This document shows, piece by piece, positions 26,400-35,556 of a DNA stretch of 64,000 bases; position 1 is the stretch's first letter; each line of letters opens with the position of its first letter. The position numbers and the translations under genes are program-made. Source of the stretch: an uncultured Hyphomicrobiales bacterium (GTDB lineage: Bacteria; Pseudomonadota; Alphaproteobacteria; Rhizobiales; Ancalomicrobiaceae); NCBI GenBank assembly GCA_903930435.1, contig CAIYYN010000054.1, forward strand, positions 434,001 through 498,000. The letters are read 5' to 3'. Below the pieces are notes generated by a model, which saw only the letters and a list, made by a program, of their open reading frames with translations, did not search any database and was not told the DNA's origin.

Positions 26400-26605
26400 G
26401 AGTCGCCATCCTGCATTTATGGTTTGCACGACATATCGTGCTTAACGAAAAGTAAATTACACTACCCCTAGACTCTGCCGCAAGAATCCCGGGACTGAAA
26501 TTCGTCTTTTCAACAGATTGCTTGGTCAAGTGAGTCCCGTCTGCAACACTGTATCTAGTAGGTGAAGATCGCGTCGATCAGGACGGCGGTACATAAGTGG
26601 AGTCG
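26400..26605. promoter_or_regulatory. Cluster of five GANTC (CcrM) sites upstream of gcrA
   Basis: GANTC sites occur at 26400 (GAGTC), 26471 (GACTC), 26484 (GAATC), 26532 (GAGTC) and 26601 (GAGTC). Five in about 200 bases is several times the chance expectation for this motif. CcrM methylates GANTC, and GcrA responds to the methylation state, so methylation-dependent control of gcrA or the divergent transcript is plausible. Confidence 0.5.
26442..26456. promoter_or_regulatory. CtrA-like box upstream of gcrA
   Basis: TTAA-CGAAAAG-TAAA fits the CtrA consensus TTAA-N7-TTAA with two mismatched bases in the second half-site. In Caulobacter CtrA represses gcrA, so the position, about 200 bases upstream of the start codon, makes sense. 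Confidence 0.45.
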
Positions 26606-26902
26606 CGTCAAGGGCTTAAGTCAGCGACGACGCGCAACGCGTGATGAGGTTCACTGACCTGCAGCCTGTGGATTGTCGTGCCAGGGATGATCACAAATTC
26701 AGAAATGCAATTCCCCTCGCGTGGTTTTCTCGCAACCCAATTAGCTGACTATTTTGATAGACATTATAAAATCATCCCAACTTAGCCGCTGAAATCCGAA
26801 CGCAGCTGAGGTTACAGGGAGCTGCTACCCAGGTTTGGGGGCGGATTTCGTGTGGCCAAGAGCGTTTCCGAGCGAAGCGAAATCCAAGGGGATCGTGACT
26901 CC

Positions 26903-27862
26903 ATGATAACACGTCGATCACTTCTAGCTCTGGCCGCAGCCTCTCCGACGTTGGCCTTGTCCGGATCTGCTCACGCCGAAGAAACATCCAAAGTGTTCCG
27001 GATCGGCTGGCAGAAGAATGGAATTCTCGCGTTGGTCAAACGGCGCGGCGCGCTTGAGAAGCGCCTTGGCGAGAAAGGCATTCAGGTCAGTTGGGCCGAG
27101 TTTTCATCGGGTCCGCCATTGCTCGAAGCTTTGGGATCGGGGGCGCTGGAGTTTGGGGCGACAGGTGACGTGCCGCCCATCTTCGCGCAGGCGGCTCGAG
27201 GCAATCTGGTGTACGTCGCCGCGACGCCTGCACCGGGGTCGCAAAGTGCAATCCTCGTCAGGAAAGACAGCCCAATTCAGACGATAGCCGATCTGAAAGG
27301 CAAAACACTGGCGTTCGTGCGTGGATCATCTGCTCATAATGTCGCAGTTTCAGTGTTGGCGACGGCAGGCCTCACGCTCAAGGATGTCACGGTGCTGTCG
27401 CTCGGTCCCGCTGATGCCTCGGCGGCCTTTGTGTCCGGAAGACTGGACGCCTGGTCGATCTGGGAACCGTATTTCGCACTCGCGGAACGGGATCCGAATA
27501 CGCGGGTTCTGACCACGGCGGCGGGCATTGTGGACACTTACAGCTTCTTCCTCGCCAATGGCTCGTTCGCGAGGTCCAATTCAGCGGTGTTGCGCGAGGT
27601 GATTGGAATTCTGGCGGAAGAGGCCGACTGGTCGCAGACACATCTGAATGAAACCACGAAGGCGATCTCGGAGATCACGGGGGTTGCCGAGGAGGTGACG
27701 CGCACGTCGCTCACCCGACCCGATGCAAAATTTCAGGTCGTGCCCGTCACGGAAGACGTCATCCGGATCCAGCAGAAGACGGCAGATACATTCTTTGATG
27801 CAGGCCTGATCCCGCGCAAACTCGACATTCGGTCAATCGTCTGGACCCCTGTCGCAAGTTGA
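26903..27862 (+). CDS. ssuA: Aliphatic sulfonate ABC transporter substrate-binding protein
   Basis: The 319 aa periplasmic protein begins with an N-terminal signal ([20 protein letters not shown], cleavage near AHA-EE) that contains a twin arginine. The mature part has the SsuA/NrtA fold: [61 protein letters not shown], and [14 protein letters not shown]. It captures alkanesulfonates for import. The chosen ATG gives a normal signal peptide; a GTG at 26852 would add 17 residues. It is the first gene of an ssuA-ssuD-ssuC-ssuB operon. No ssuE (flavin reductase) is present here. Confidence 0.9.
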   Translation: MITRRSLLALAAASPTLALSGSAHAEETSKVFRIGWQKNGILALVKRRGALEKRLGEKGIQVSWAEFSSGPPLLEALGSGALEFGATGDVPPIFAQAARGNLVYVAATPAPGSQSAILVRKDSPIQTIADLKGKTLAFVRGSSAHNVAVSVLATAGLTLKDVTVLSLGPADASAAFVSGRLDAWSIWEPYFALAERDPNTRVLTTAAGIVDTYSFFLANGSFARSNSAVLREVIGILAEEADWSQTHLNETTKAISEITGVAEEVTRTSLTRPDAKFQVVPVTEDVIRIQQKTADTFFDAGLIPRKLDIRSIVWTPVAS

Positions 27863-27887
27863 TGGACGAACCAAAAAGGATATCCCA

Positions 27888-29042
27888 ATGTCGATTTCGG
27901 ATAGCAATCCCTTAAATTTCTTCTGGTTTTTGCCAACATCGGGCGATGGTCCCTATCTCGGCACAAACGATTATCACCGCCAGCCTGACAACGCTTACCT
28001 GCGGGATGTCGCGATTGCCGCAGATCGTCTCGGCTTTGGGGGCGTGCTGATCCCGACAGGTGCCAATTGTGAGGACGGCTGGATAACGGCAGCGTCCATC
28101 GCACCTTTCACGAGCCAGCTGAAATTCCTCGTCGCAATCCGCCCGGGTGTCGCATCACCGGCCTATTATGCGCGTCAGACAGCAGCACTGGATCGGCTCT
28201 CCAATGGCCGGGCCCTGCTCAATATCGTTGTCGGCGGCAATCCGAACGAGCTTGCGGGCGATGGCATCTTTCTGCCGCATGACGAACGCTATGATCACGC
28301 GCGCGAATTCTTCGATGTATGGGAAAAGCTGATCGCCGGTGAAAAAGTCCAGTATGAAGGCAAACACATCACATCAAAGGGTGCGAAACTCAACTTCCCC
28401 CCGGTCCAGAAGCAGCCACCACTCTATTTCGGTGGATCATCGGACCCGGCCATCGAATTTGCGGGCGAGCGGGTTGAGAAATATCTGACCTGGGGCGAGC
28501 CTCCGGCACAAGTTGCGGAAAAGATCACGGCGGTTCGGGCTGCCGCTGCCCGGCATGGCCGGAATGTCACATTCGGAATTCGGCTGCATTTCATCGTGCG
28601 GGAAACCGATGCCGAGGCCTGGGCAGCCGCCGACCGGCTGATCTCCCGGCTGGATGACGCCACGATCATCGATGCGCAGGCCCGCTTTGCGCGGGAATCC
28701 GATTCGGTGGGTCAGAAGCGGATGATTGCGTTGCACGGCGGAAAGCGCGATCATCTGGAGGTATCACCAAACCTCTGGGCTGGTATTGGTCTGGTGCGCG
28801 GTGGTGCCGGGACGGCATTGGTTGGATCACCGGCGACGGTTGCTGAGAGGCTGCGGGAATATCAGGCGCTTGGCATCGATACGGTCATCGGCTCCGGGTA
28901 TCCGCATCTTGAGGAGGCCTACCGGGTGGGCGAACTTCTGTTCCCTGAACTCGGGCTTGGCCGATCGTCAGGTGCGATCGCTGCCGATGTTGAATTTGGT
29001 CGGGAACCACGGCGGATCACCGGTCTGGCCGCGGCGGTTTGA
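27888..29042 (+). CDS. ssuD: FMNH2-dependent alkanesulfonate monooxygenase
   Basis: The 384 aa TIM-barrel enzyme of the bacterial luciferase-like family cleaves C1-C14 alkanesulfonates to aldehyde and sulfite. The sequence [16 protein letters not shown] and the run [21 protein letters not shown] are typical, as are [26 protein letters not shown] and [16 protein letters not shown]. The C-terminal [36 protein letters not shown] closes the barrel. It needs FMNH2 from a separate reductase, encoded elsewhere. It lies 25 bases after ssuA and overlaps the region of the ssuC start. Confidence 0.95.
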   Translation: MSISDSNPLNFFWFLPTSGDGPYLGTNDYHRQPDNAYLRDVAIAADRLGFGGVLIPTGANCEDGWITAASIAPFTSQLKFLVAIRPGVASPAYYARQTAALDRLSNGRALLNIVVGGNPNELAGDGIFLPHDERYDHAREFFDVWEKLIAGEKVQYEGKHITSKGAKLNFPPVQKQPPLYFGGSSDPAIEFAGERVEKYLTWGEPPAQVAEKITAVRAAAARHGRNVTFGIRLHFIVRETDAEAWAAADRLISRLDDATIIDAQARFARESDSVGQKRMIALHGGKRDHLEVSPNLWAGIGLVRGGAGTALVGSPATVAERLREYQALGIDTVIGSGYPHLEEAYRVGELLFPELGLGRSSGAIAADVEFGREPRRITGLAAAV

Positions 29043-29065
29043 GCTTGAAGGCAAAAGGGACTGAA

Positions 29066-29842
29066 ATGGCCAGCTGGACGAGTCGATTTGCCCCCATTGT
29101 TCCATTTGCCTTGCCCGTGGGGGTTATCGCCCTGTGGCAGTTGGGGGCAACAACGGGGTGGATTTCGGACCGCGTTTTGCCAGCGCCGGTCGAAGTTGCC
29201 CAAACGGCGGTTCGCCTGACACTCTCGGGGGAATTGCTGGGCAATGCGGGGGTCAGCGCGCTGCGCGCTGTCTCCGGCTTGATTGTGGGTGGTTCCATCG
29301 GGTTTGCGATGGGGCTGATCAACGGACTGTCACGGGTATCCGAGCGTCTCACCGATACGTCGCTGCAGATGATCCGCAACATCCCGAATCTGGCCCTGAT
29401 TCCGCTTGTAATCCTGTGGTTCGGGATCGGTGAGGAAGCGAAATTGTTCCTTGTCGCGCTCGGGGTCCTCTTTCCGATCTATATTAACACCTATCTCGGC
29501 GTCAGGACCTGCGATCCTCAACTGGTCGAAATGGGACGGATTTACGGCATGTCACGCTGGACCCTGTTCCGTCGTGTCATCCTGCCGGGTGCCCTGCCGT
29601 CCATCTTCGTCGGCTTGCGTTCGGCGCTCGGCATCATGTGGCTGACGCTGATCGTCGCGGAGACGATCGCAGCGTCCTCCGGCCTTGGACATATGGCGAT
29701 GGAAGCGCGTGAGTTCATGGCCATCGACATCGTCGTGCTGGCGATCCTGATTTATGCGCTGCTGGGCAAGTTGGCCGACGTGATTACCCGCGCGCTGGAA
29801 CGGAGGATGCTGGCCTGGCATCCGGCCTATCAATCACGATGA
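29066..29842 (+). CDS. ssuC: Aliphatic sulfonate ABC transporter permease
   Basis: The 258 aa permease has about six membrane helices and the ABC-2 type inner-membrane EAA-like loop ([35 protein letters not shown]), which couples to the ATPase. The N-terminal helix [19 protein letters not shown] and the LPAPVEV segment match SsuC/TauC permeases. The start at 29066 has AAGGGA a few bases upstream, whereas an earlier TTG at 29039 overlaps the ssuD stop. Its own stop overlaps an in-frame ATG of the ssuB frame at 29839. Confidence 0.93.
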   Translation: MASWTSRFAPIVPFALPVGVIALWQLGATTGWISDRVLPAPVEVAQTAVRLTLSGELLGNAGVSALRAVSGLIVGGSIGFAMGLINGLSRVSERLTDTSLQMIRNIPNLALIPLVILWFGIGEEAKLFLVALGVLFPIYINTYLGVRTCDPQLVEMGRIYGMSRWTLFRRVILPGALPSIFVGLRSALGIMWLTLIVAETIAASSGLGHMAMEAREFMAIDIVVLAILIYALLGKLADVITRALERRMLAWHPAYQSR

Positions 29843-29856
29843 CCGAGGACCCCGAA

Positions 29857-30705
29857 ATGACGGTATTTGCAAGGGTGAGTGCGGTTGGCCCGCAAGAGAC
29901 CCGTCGACCTGTGGAGACTGGCCGGGCTGGTCCGACCTTGAGAGGCGTACCCGCCTCCCTCGGCACATCTGCTGGTGCGGCGATCACCATCTGCGGGCTC
30001 GAGAAGCGGTTTGGTGACAAGGTCGTGCTTGACAAGCTCGACTTGACAGTACCGGCAGGTCAGTTTCTGGCGGTTGTCGGGCGTTCGGGCTGTGGTAAGT
30101 CAACCTTGCTCCGGCTGCTTGTTGGTCTTGACACGCCAACAGCGGGAACCATCGACGTTTCCTCCAGTTCGGTTGCGACGCAATCGCGGATCGTCTTCCA
30201 GGAACCGCGCCTTCTGCCGTGGGAAACGGTGGAGCAAAATGTGTCGGTCGGGCTTGGCGAAGGTCGCCTGACGCCGGAGCGGCGCGAGAAGGTTGCCTTG
30301 GCGCTGGCTGAAGTTGGTCTCAAGGATCGGGCGACGGAATGGCCGAGCGTCCTGTCCGGTGGGCAGAAACAGCGTGTGGCACTGGCGCGCGCTTTGGTCA
30401 GCCACCCGCAATTGCTGGCCCTTGATGAACCACTGGGCGCACTGGACGCCCTGACCCGGATCACCATGCAGGGGTTGATTGAACGTGTCTGGTTTGCGCA
30501 GGGGATGACCACCGTCCTCGTCACCCACGACGTGTCGGAGGCGGTCGCGCTCGCCGACCGGGTGATCGTGCTCGATGCCGGACGGGTGACGCTCGACATC
30601 GACGTCAAGGCACCCCGCCCGCGCGAACGTGGCTCAGCCGATCTCGCTGCGTTGGAAGGCAGGCTGCTTGACGCGATATTCGGGGTGGCGGACGTCGTTT
30701 ACTGA
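29857..30705 (+). CDS. ssuB: Aliphatic sulfonate ABC transporter ATP-binding protein
   Basis: The 282 aa ATPase contains Walker [11 protein letters not shown] loop [10 protein letters not shown], signature [15 protein letters not shown], Walker [13 protein letters not shown] and the switch His in [15 protein letters not shown]. The opening [23 protein letters not shown] matches SsuB. An N-terminal extension of about 45 residues precedes the fold. ATG 29857 has GAGG 8 bases upstream; ATG 29839 overlaps the ssuC stop (ATGA) and is an equally possible start. It energises sulfonate import and ends convergent to mepA with 4 bases between. Confidence 0.92.
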   Translation: MTVFARVSAVGPQETRRPVETGRAGPTLRGVPASLGTSAGAAITICGLEKRFGDKVVLDKLDLTVPAGQFLAVVGRSGCGKSTLLRLLVGLDTPTAGTIDVSSSSVATQSRIVFQEPRLLPWETVEQNVSVGLGEGRLTPERREKVALALAEVGLKDRATEWPSVLSGGQKQRVALARALVSHPQLLALDEPLGALDALTRITMQGLIERVWFAQGMTTVLVTHDVSEAVALADRVIVLDAGRVTLDIDVKAPRPRERGSADLAALEGRLLDAIFGVADVVY

Positions 30706-30709
30706 CGGA

Positions 30710-31621
30710 TTATTTCGCTACCAGCACCTGCCTGCATGCAGCGGGCAGGTCGGCGAGTTTCATCGGCGGCTTCGGCGGTCCCTCTGGTTCATCCCTATAG
30801 GGTTCGGGACCGAGCCACCAGGCGAGATCCGCCCCGCAGCCGTCGCCCGGCCCGGTCGGTTCCTGATTGCTGCATGATGGCATATCCGCAGGACAGGCCA
30901 AGCGGATGTGAAAATGATAGTTATGGCCGTACCACGGTCGAACCTTGCTCAGCCATGCCCGGTCCTTGCCTGCCTCGAGGCACAATTGCTTCTTGATCGC
31001 CGGGTTGACAAAGATCCGGGCGACCTCCGGGTCCAGCGAGGCCTGCCGGATGACTTTGAGATGCAGCGGCGTCCAGACCTTGTGATCGATCTCCATCGTC
31101 CCATCCTTGACGACGGAGACGGCACTGATCGATTCCCGCTCATCCCCGGTGAGCACGCGCTGCGGCATCGGCATCAGCCAGATATCGGCGTCGAGGCCGA
31201 TCTGGTGGCTCGCATGGCCTGTCAGCATCGGGCCGCCGCGTGGCTGGCCCATGTCACCGACGAGCAATCCCGGCCAGCCGACGGCCTTCGAGGCAATCGC
31301 GAACCGCTCCAGAAAGGCAATCAAGGCCGGATGACCCCAGTTGCGATTGCGCGATAGCCGCATGACCTGCCAGGCAGGACCGTTCACCGGAAGCGCAATC
31401 CCCCCGGACAGGCAGCCGCGTGCGTAGGAGCCGATCGAGCGCGCTTCCAGCGGGGCCGGGGCAACCTGGCTGCCGAACAGGACCTTGGCCGCGTCGGGTG
31501 GCAGTTTTGCCCGCGCGGCAGCCAACTCGGCTGCGCTCTCGGCCCCGCTCGACTGTGCGTAGACGGGGACCGCCGTCATCAGCAAGGTCGCAGCGATGAA
31601 CAGGGATCTGGCAACCAGCAT
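30710..31621 (-). CDS. mepA: Penicillin-insensitive murein endopeptidase
   Basis: The 303 aa periplasmic zinc peptidase (family M74) cuts D-Ala-meso-DAP cross-links in peptidoglycan. A signal peptide spans about 1-22 (VARSLFIAATLLMTAVPVYAQ). The zinc ligands are in GPMLTGHASHQIGLDADIWL and in the second motif HNYHFHIRLACP. Conserved Cys residues (for example CLSGG and those in the C-terminal region) probably form disulfides, as in E. coli MepA. The length is a little above the E. coli protein (274 aa), with a Pro-rich C-terminal extension. Confidence 0.93.
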   Translation of the reverse strand: MLVARSLFIAATLLMTAVPVYAQSSGAESAAELAAARAKLPPDAAKVLFGSQVAPAPLEARSIGSYARGCLSGGIALPVNGPAWQVMRLSRNRNWGHPALIAFLERFAIASKAVGWPGLLVGDMGQPRGGPMLTGHASHQIGLDADIWLMPMPQRVLTGDERESISAVSVVKDGTMEIDHKVWTPLHLKVIRQASLDPEVARIFVNPAIKKQLCLEAGKDRAWLSKVRPWYGHNYHFHIRLACPADMPSCSNQEPTGPGDGCGADLAWWLGPEPYRDEPEGPPKPPMKLADLPAACRQVLVAK

Positions 31622-31691
31622 GCGAGGGGCCTCAGTTCTGACGTTTCACGGGAAACCAACATAAAAATCAAGCAATTGGATTAAGGTCCCG

Positions 31692-32510
31692 TCAAGATTT
31701 TACCGACTCGATCATGGCCAGTGTCATCCGCTTCAGGAGATCGAGGTCCTGTGGGCGCGACAGGCGATGGTCGCCGTCGCGGACATAGGTCAGGCGGACA
31801 TCGTCATGGAGCAGACGATCCAGCAGCAATTCGGCGTGTTGCCAGGGGACGTCAGGGTCCTTGCGACCTTGCAAGATGTGGATTTGCGCTTTCAACGCAA
31901 TGGGTGCATCAAGCAGCAGATGCTTGCGCCCATCTTCGATCAAAGCGTGCGTGATCCGATAGGGATCATCCGAATAGGCGGACGGAGCCTGATAATAGCC
32001 CTTTGAGATGATCTCTTGTCGCATCGCCTCGCTGAAATTCTTCCACATCAGCTTTTCCGTGAAATCAGGTGCCGGAGCGATCAGGATCAGCCCCTTGATG
32101 CGGCTGTCGGGATTTCGGGCCAGGATTGCACGAGCCGCGAGCAAGGCAATCCAGCCGCCCATGGAGGAGCCGACGAGAATTTGCGGCCCTGACGTAATGT
32201 GATCGATGACGGCGAGACTTTCCTCCAGCCAGCGGGAAATCGTTCCGTCTTCAAAGCGACCACCGGACATCCCGTGACCGGAATAATCCAGTCGTGTCAC
32301 TTCGAGTCCGGTTGCGGCCCCGAGTTCATCGATTGCAAGCGCCTTGGTACCCGTCATGTCAGACCGGAAGCCGCCGAGCCAGACGAGGCCAGGGCCAGCA
32401 TCGGGCCTCGCCGCCGCACGGTGGAAATAGGCGATCTCGCGGGCGTCGGGGCCGGACCCGACTGTCAATCGTGAAGCGAGCGGCTCAGTGGTTAATGCGG
32501 TGTTCACCAT
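31692..32510 (-). CDS. Alpha/beta hydrolase
   Basis: The 272 aa protein has a complete alpha/beta hydrolase core: nucleophile Ser in VGSSMGGWIALLAA, acid Asp in ILQGRKDPDVPW and His in VRDGDHRLSRPQDLD. The oxyanion region is VWLGGFRSDMTGTKA and the segment YSGHGMSGGRFEDGTISRWLEE follows, similar to serine esterases of the ABHD10 group. No signal peptide is present. The start has AGGAG about 8 bases upstream. The substrate is unknown and the neighbours (mepA, NDUFA9-like gene) give no hint. Confidence 0.85.
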   Translation of the reverse strand: MVNTALTTEPLASRLTVGSGPDAREIAYFHRAAARPDAGPGLVWLGGFRSDMTGTKALAIDELGAATGLEVTRLDYSGHGMSGGRFEDGTISRWLEESLAVIDHITSGPQILVGSSMGGWIALLAARAILARNPDSRIKGLILIAPAPDFTEKLMWKNFSEAMRQEIISKGYYQAPSAYSDDPYRITHALIEDGRKHLLLDAPIALKAQIHILQGRKDPDVPWQHAELLLDRLLHDDVRLTYVRDGDHRLSRPQDLDLLKRMTLAMIESVKS

Positions 32511-32674
32511 GCGTCAGTCTCCTTGCAGCCGCGCGCGGTTCCTTTGCGGGGACACCTTCACAGGCGCGGTCGGAATCGCTATGAACTGAACCGACACTCG
32601 CGCACATGCAAGCGTGTTTGGCGATCCGGGGCAAACGGCACTGCCACCCTGGGCTCTGATCGGAGAACCCTACG

Positions 32675-33652
32675 ATGAACGCACCACTCAATGGCAAGCT
32701 GGTTACGGTCTTTGGCGGCTCGGGCTTTCTGGGGCGCTACGTGGTGCGTGCGCTGGCGCAGCGCGGCTGGCGCGTGCGTGCTGCGGTGCGACGTCCTGAC
32801 CTCGCCGGCCCCCTCATGACCTATGGCGCGGTCGGCCAGATCCAGGCGGTTCAGGCCAATCTGCGACCAGATTATCGCTGGTCGGTTGAGCGGGCGGTTG
32901 CGGGAGCCGATGCGGCCGTCAATCTCGTCGGCATCCTGTCGCAGTGGGGCAAGCAGACGTTCACGTCTGTCCAGGCCGAGGGCGCTGGCATCTTTGCTGA
33001 AAGCGCCGTCGCAGCCGGGATTACGAATCTGGTGCATGTGTCGGCGCTCGGAGCCAATGCGGAGTCGGCTTCAATTTATGCCCAGACAAAGGCGGCAGGT
33101 GAGGCTGCGGTTCTGGCCGCTAACCCTGGTTCGGTCGTCATCCGTCCATCTGTCGTGTTCGGTCAGGATGATGATTTCTTCAACAAGTTCGCCGCAATGG
33201 CGGGCTTTTCGCCGGTATTGCCGTTGGTCGGCGGAGGCCATACCAAATTCCAGCCGGTCTATGTCGTGGATGTTGCCGAGGCCATTGCTAATGCCATCGA
33301 GGGCAAGGCCAAGGCTGGCGCGACCTACGAACTGGGCGGGCCGGAGGTCATGACCTTCAAGGAAATCCTCGAGTTGGTGCTGAAAGAGACGGGCCGTTCG
33401 CGCCTGTTGCTGCCGCTGCCGTTCCCGCTCGCCAAATTGCAGGCAAAGCTGCTGCAACTGTTGCCGAATCCCTTGCTGACAGTCGATCAGGTCGAATTGT
33501 TGAAGGCGGACTCGATTGTCTCAGCTGATGCCGCTGCTGCAGGCTTGACGCTTGCGGGACTGGGTGTCACGGCGCATACAGCTCAGGCAATCGCACCGTC
33601 TTATCTCTGGCGCTTCCGCGAGCATGGCCAGTTTGACCGTCGCCCGATCTGA
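32675..33652 (+). CDS. Complex I NDUFA9-like SDR protein
   Basis: The 325 aa protein of the extended/atypical SDR group closely resembles mitochondrial NDUFA9, an accessory subunit of complex I. The nucleotide-binding motif is VFGGSGFLGRYVVRALAQ, followed by LVGILSQWGKQTFTSVQAE, VSALGANAESASIYAQTK and PSVVFGQDDDFFNKFA. The canonical SDR tyrosine is not in a normal YxxxK, as in NDUFA9. Alphaproteobacteria, the mitochondrial relatives, carry this gene alone, away from the nuo operon. GGAG lies 9 bases before the ATG. Confidence 0.88.
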   Translation: MNAPLNGKLVTVFGGSGFLGRYVVRALAQRGWRVRAAVRRPDLAGPLMTYGAVGQIQAVQANLRPDYRWSVERAVAGADAAVNLVGILSQWGKQTFTSVQAEGAGIFAESAVAAGITNLVHVSALGANAESASIYAQTKAAGEAAVLAANPGSVVIRPSVVFGQDDDFFNKFAAMAGFSPVLPLVGGGHTKFQPVYVVDVAEAIANAIEGKAKAGATYELGGPEVMTFKEILELVLKETGRSRLLLPLPFPLAKLQAKLLQLLPNPLLTVDQVELLKADSIVSADAAAAGLTLAGLGVTAHTAQAIAPSYLWRFREHGQFDRRPI

Positions 33653-33809
33653 TTGGTCCACACCGGGACGCACCTGCCAAGAAAACGCAATGACCACTTA
33701 CACAGTGGTACCGATAACCGGGAGTCAGCTGCTCCACGATTAGGCCATGATCCGGTCGCCTAGGTAATCCGGATCGCCGTGGACCTGCATGACGGATGAA
33801 ATACAATCG

Positions 33810-34502
33810 ATGTTTACAATTTACCATCATCCCTTTTCCGCAGCATCGCGTTTCATACGGCTGATGTGCGCGGAATATGGCATTCAAGCCGACTATATCG
33901 TGGAAAAGCCATGGGAGCGTCGCGACGAATTCATGCTGCTCAATCCGGCGGGTACTCTGCCGGTTGCGATTGAAAACGACGGTCCAGCCCTGTGTGGCGC
34001 AATGCCAATCATGGAATATATCGACGAAACGCGCGGCTTCATGCTTGGAGATCGGACATTGATGCCGAGTCACCCGGAAGCACGGGCCGAGGTGCGCCGG
34101 ATCATCGAGTGGTTTCTTGTCAAATGTGATGCAGAAGCTGTCGGCTATTTCGTCAATGAAAAACTGAGCAAGCTGGAAATGCCACGGGATCAGGGTGGCG
34201 GCGAACCGGATTCCGGCATCTTGCGTGTCGCGCGCACCAACATGCGGCATCACATGAAGTATCTCGGCTATCTCGTGGCAACGCGGGACTGGATCGCCGG
34301 ATCGCGCATGACCAGCGCCGATCTGGCCGCTGCTGCATCGCTGTCGTGCGCGGATTACTTGGGTGAAGTGCCATGGGACGAAGACGAGCACGTCCGCAAC
34401 TGGTACAGCCGGATCAAGTCACGTCCGAGCTTCCGGCCACTTCTCTCCGAAAAAGTATTGGCGATGCCGCCGTCGCCGGTTTACGCCGATCTCGATTTCT
34501 GA
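33810..34502 (+). CDS. Glutathione S-transferase family protein
   Basis: The 230 aa protein has an N-terminal thioredoxin-like domain (about 1-80) starting MFTIYHHPFSAASRFIRLMC, with LNPAGTLPVAIENDGPALCGAMPIMEYID carrying the cis-Pro and the GSH-binding acidic/Ser region. The C-terminal helical domain has AGSRMTSADLAAAASLSCADYLGEV with the conserved Asp of the N-capping box. The first catalytic position has Ser/His rather than Tyr, so enzymatic type is open. An in-frame ATG at 33789 exists; neither start has a strong ribosome binding site. Confidence 0.8.
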   Translation: MFTIYHHPFSAASRFIRLMCAEYGIQADYIVEKPWERRDEFMLLNPAGTLPVAIENDGPALCGAMPIMEYIDETRGFMLGDRTLMPSHPEARAEVRRIIEWFLVKCDAEAVGYFVNEKLSKLEMPRDQGGGEPDSGILRVARTNMRHHMKYLGYLVATRDWIAGSRMTSADLAAAASLSCADYLGEVPWDEDEHVRNWYSRIKSRPSFRPLLSEKVLAMPPSPVYADLDF

Positions 34503-34548
34503 CAGAACCCGTGCCACATTTTGGTGTCTAGGGCATGAGGTCAAACCC

Positions 34549-35184
34549 TTGGGGAAATCGCTGGTCATAGCAATTGATGGACCCGCCGCAGCTGGCAAGG
34601 GCACGATCGCGGCCCGATTGGCGGAGCATTTCCATCTGCCCTATCTCGATACCGGCCTCTTGTATCGGGCCATTGGCCGGATTATGGCGGATCGTGGCTT
34701 CGATCTTGATGACGCCGAATTTGCCGCCCAGATTGCCATGGCGCTTGATCCGGAAGATCTCAACGATCCGCGCCTCAGGGGACATGAGGCCGGAGAGCTG
34801 GCGTCGCGTGTGGCGGTTCATCCGCCCGTTCGGGCCGCGCTCGTCGAGATGCAGCGGACCTTTGCCGCGCGTGATCCAGGTGCTGTGCTGGATGGCCGCG
34901 ATATCGGTACCGTCATCTGCCCTGACGCAAAGGTGAAGATTTTCGTGACCGCCAGTCCTGAAGTGCGCGCCCGCCGCCGGACCGACGAACTGAACGCCAA
35001 GGGCCGCGAAGTCGCCTACGAGACGATCCTCGGTGAAATCCGCGAGCGTGACGCGCGGGATTCCGGCCGCACTACGGCTCCACTGAAGCCTGCGGCTGAT
35101 GCCGTTATCCTCGACACAAGTGCACTCGACCGCGAAGGGGCGTTTGAAGCGGCGGTGGGGATAGTTCAAGCCGGACTTGCGTGA
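34549..35184 (+). CDS. cmk: Cytidylate kinase (TTG start)
   Basis: The 211 aa enzyme phosphorylates CMP and dCMP to the diphosphates. The P loop is IDGPAAAGKGT (11-19), followed by YLDTGLLYRAIG, the NMP-binding DGRDIGTVICPDA and the lid ARRRTDEL. The coding start is TTG at 34549, with GAGG 8 bases upstream; it gives the normal family N terminus (LGKSLVIAIDGPA). No ATG is available at that place, and the longer frame from 34363 would run through the GST gene. rpsA follows 370 bases later, the order common in proteobacteria. Confidence 0.93.
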   Translation: MGKSLVIAIDGPAAAGKGTIAARLAEHFHLPYLDTGLLYRAIGRIMADRGFDLDDAEFAAQIAMALDPEDLNDPRLRGHEAGELASRVAVHPPVRAALVEMQRTFAARDPGAVLDGRDIGTVICPDAKVKIFVTASPEVRARRRTDELNAKGREVAYETILGEIRERDARDSGRTTAPLKPAADAVILDTSALDREGAFEAAVGIVQAGLA

Positions 35185-35556
35185 CGATCGCACGGGCTAC
35201 CCGCAGCGGACTTTTGCAGAAAGCCTTGCCCTTCGGCGGCTTTGGGCGTATATCAAGCGCGGTTTTGCCAAGCGTTGGCAGGTGATCTGATCGCCTTTTG
35301 TCCGACGAAACTCGCCGAAGTGAGCGACGCCGTTCAGGTGCCTCCCGTTTTCAGGCGTCGTTGCCTTGTCCAAAGCCGGCATCCGCTTGGGGTCCTGACC
35401 ACCAGTCGTCTGCACCAACCCGTTGAAAATGGCTCGAGACGAGCGTTTTCGGCGGTGGCATCGTTCTTTTGAATGCTGCCAGGGTGGCGATCGGGGCCTG
35501 TCGCAACACTTAACCCGGTGCATCCCCGGCCTGACTGGTCGGTTCCAGGAGTTTCA
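35185..35556. other. cmk-rpsA intergenic region / rpsA leader
   Basis: These 370 bases contain no convincing ORF. A small perfect hairpin TGCCAA-GCG-TTGGCA lies at 35266-35280. The region should hold the rpsA promoter and a long 5' leader, which in other proteobacteria serves translational autoregulation by S1, though no such element is identified here. Confidence 0.4.

Larger units (their letters stand above)
26239..26902. other. Intergenic region between gcrA and ssuA
   Basis: These 660 bases hold the divergent control regions. The gcrA-proximal half contains the GANTC cluster and the CtrA-like box. A TATAAA at 26765-26770 in an AT-rich stretch may be part of the ssu promoter, though no good -35 is in register. 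I see no convincing ORF or RNA gene. Confidence 0.45.
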
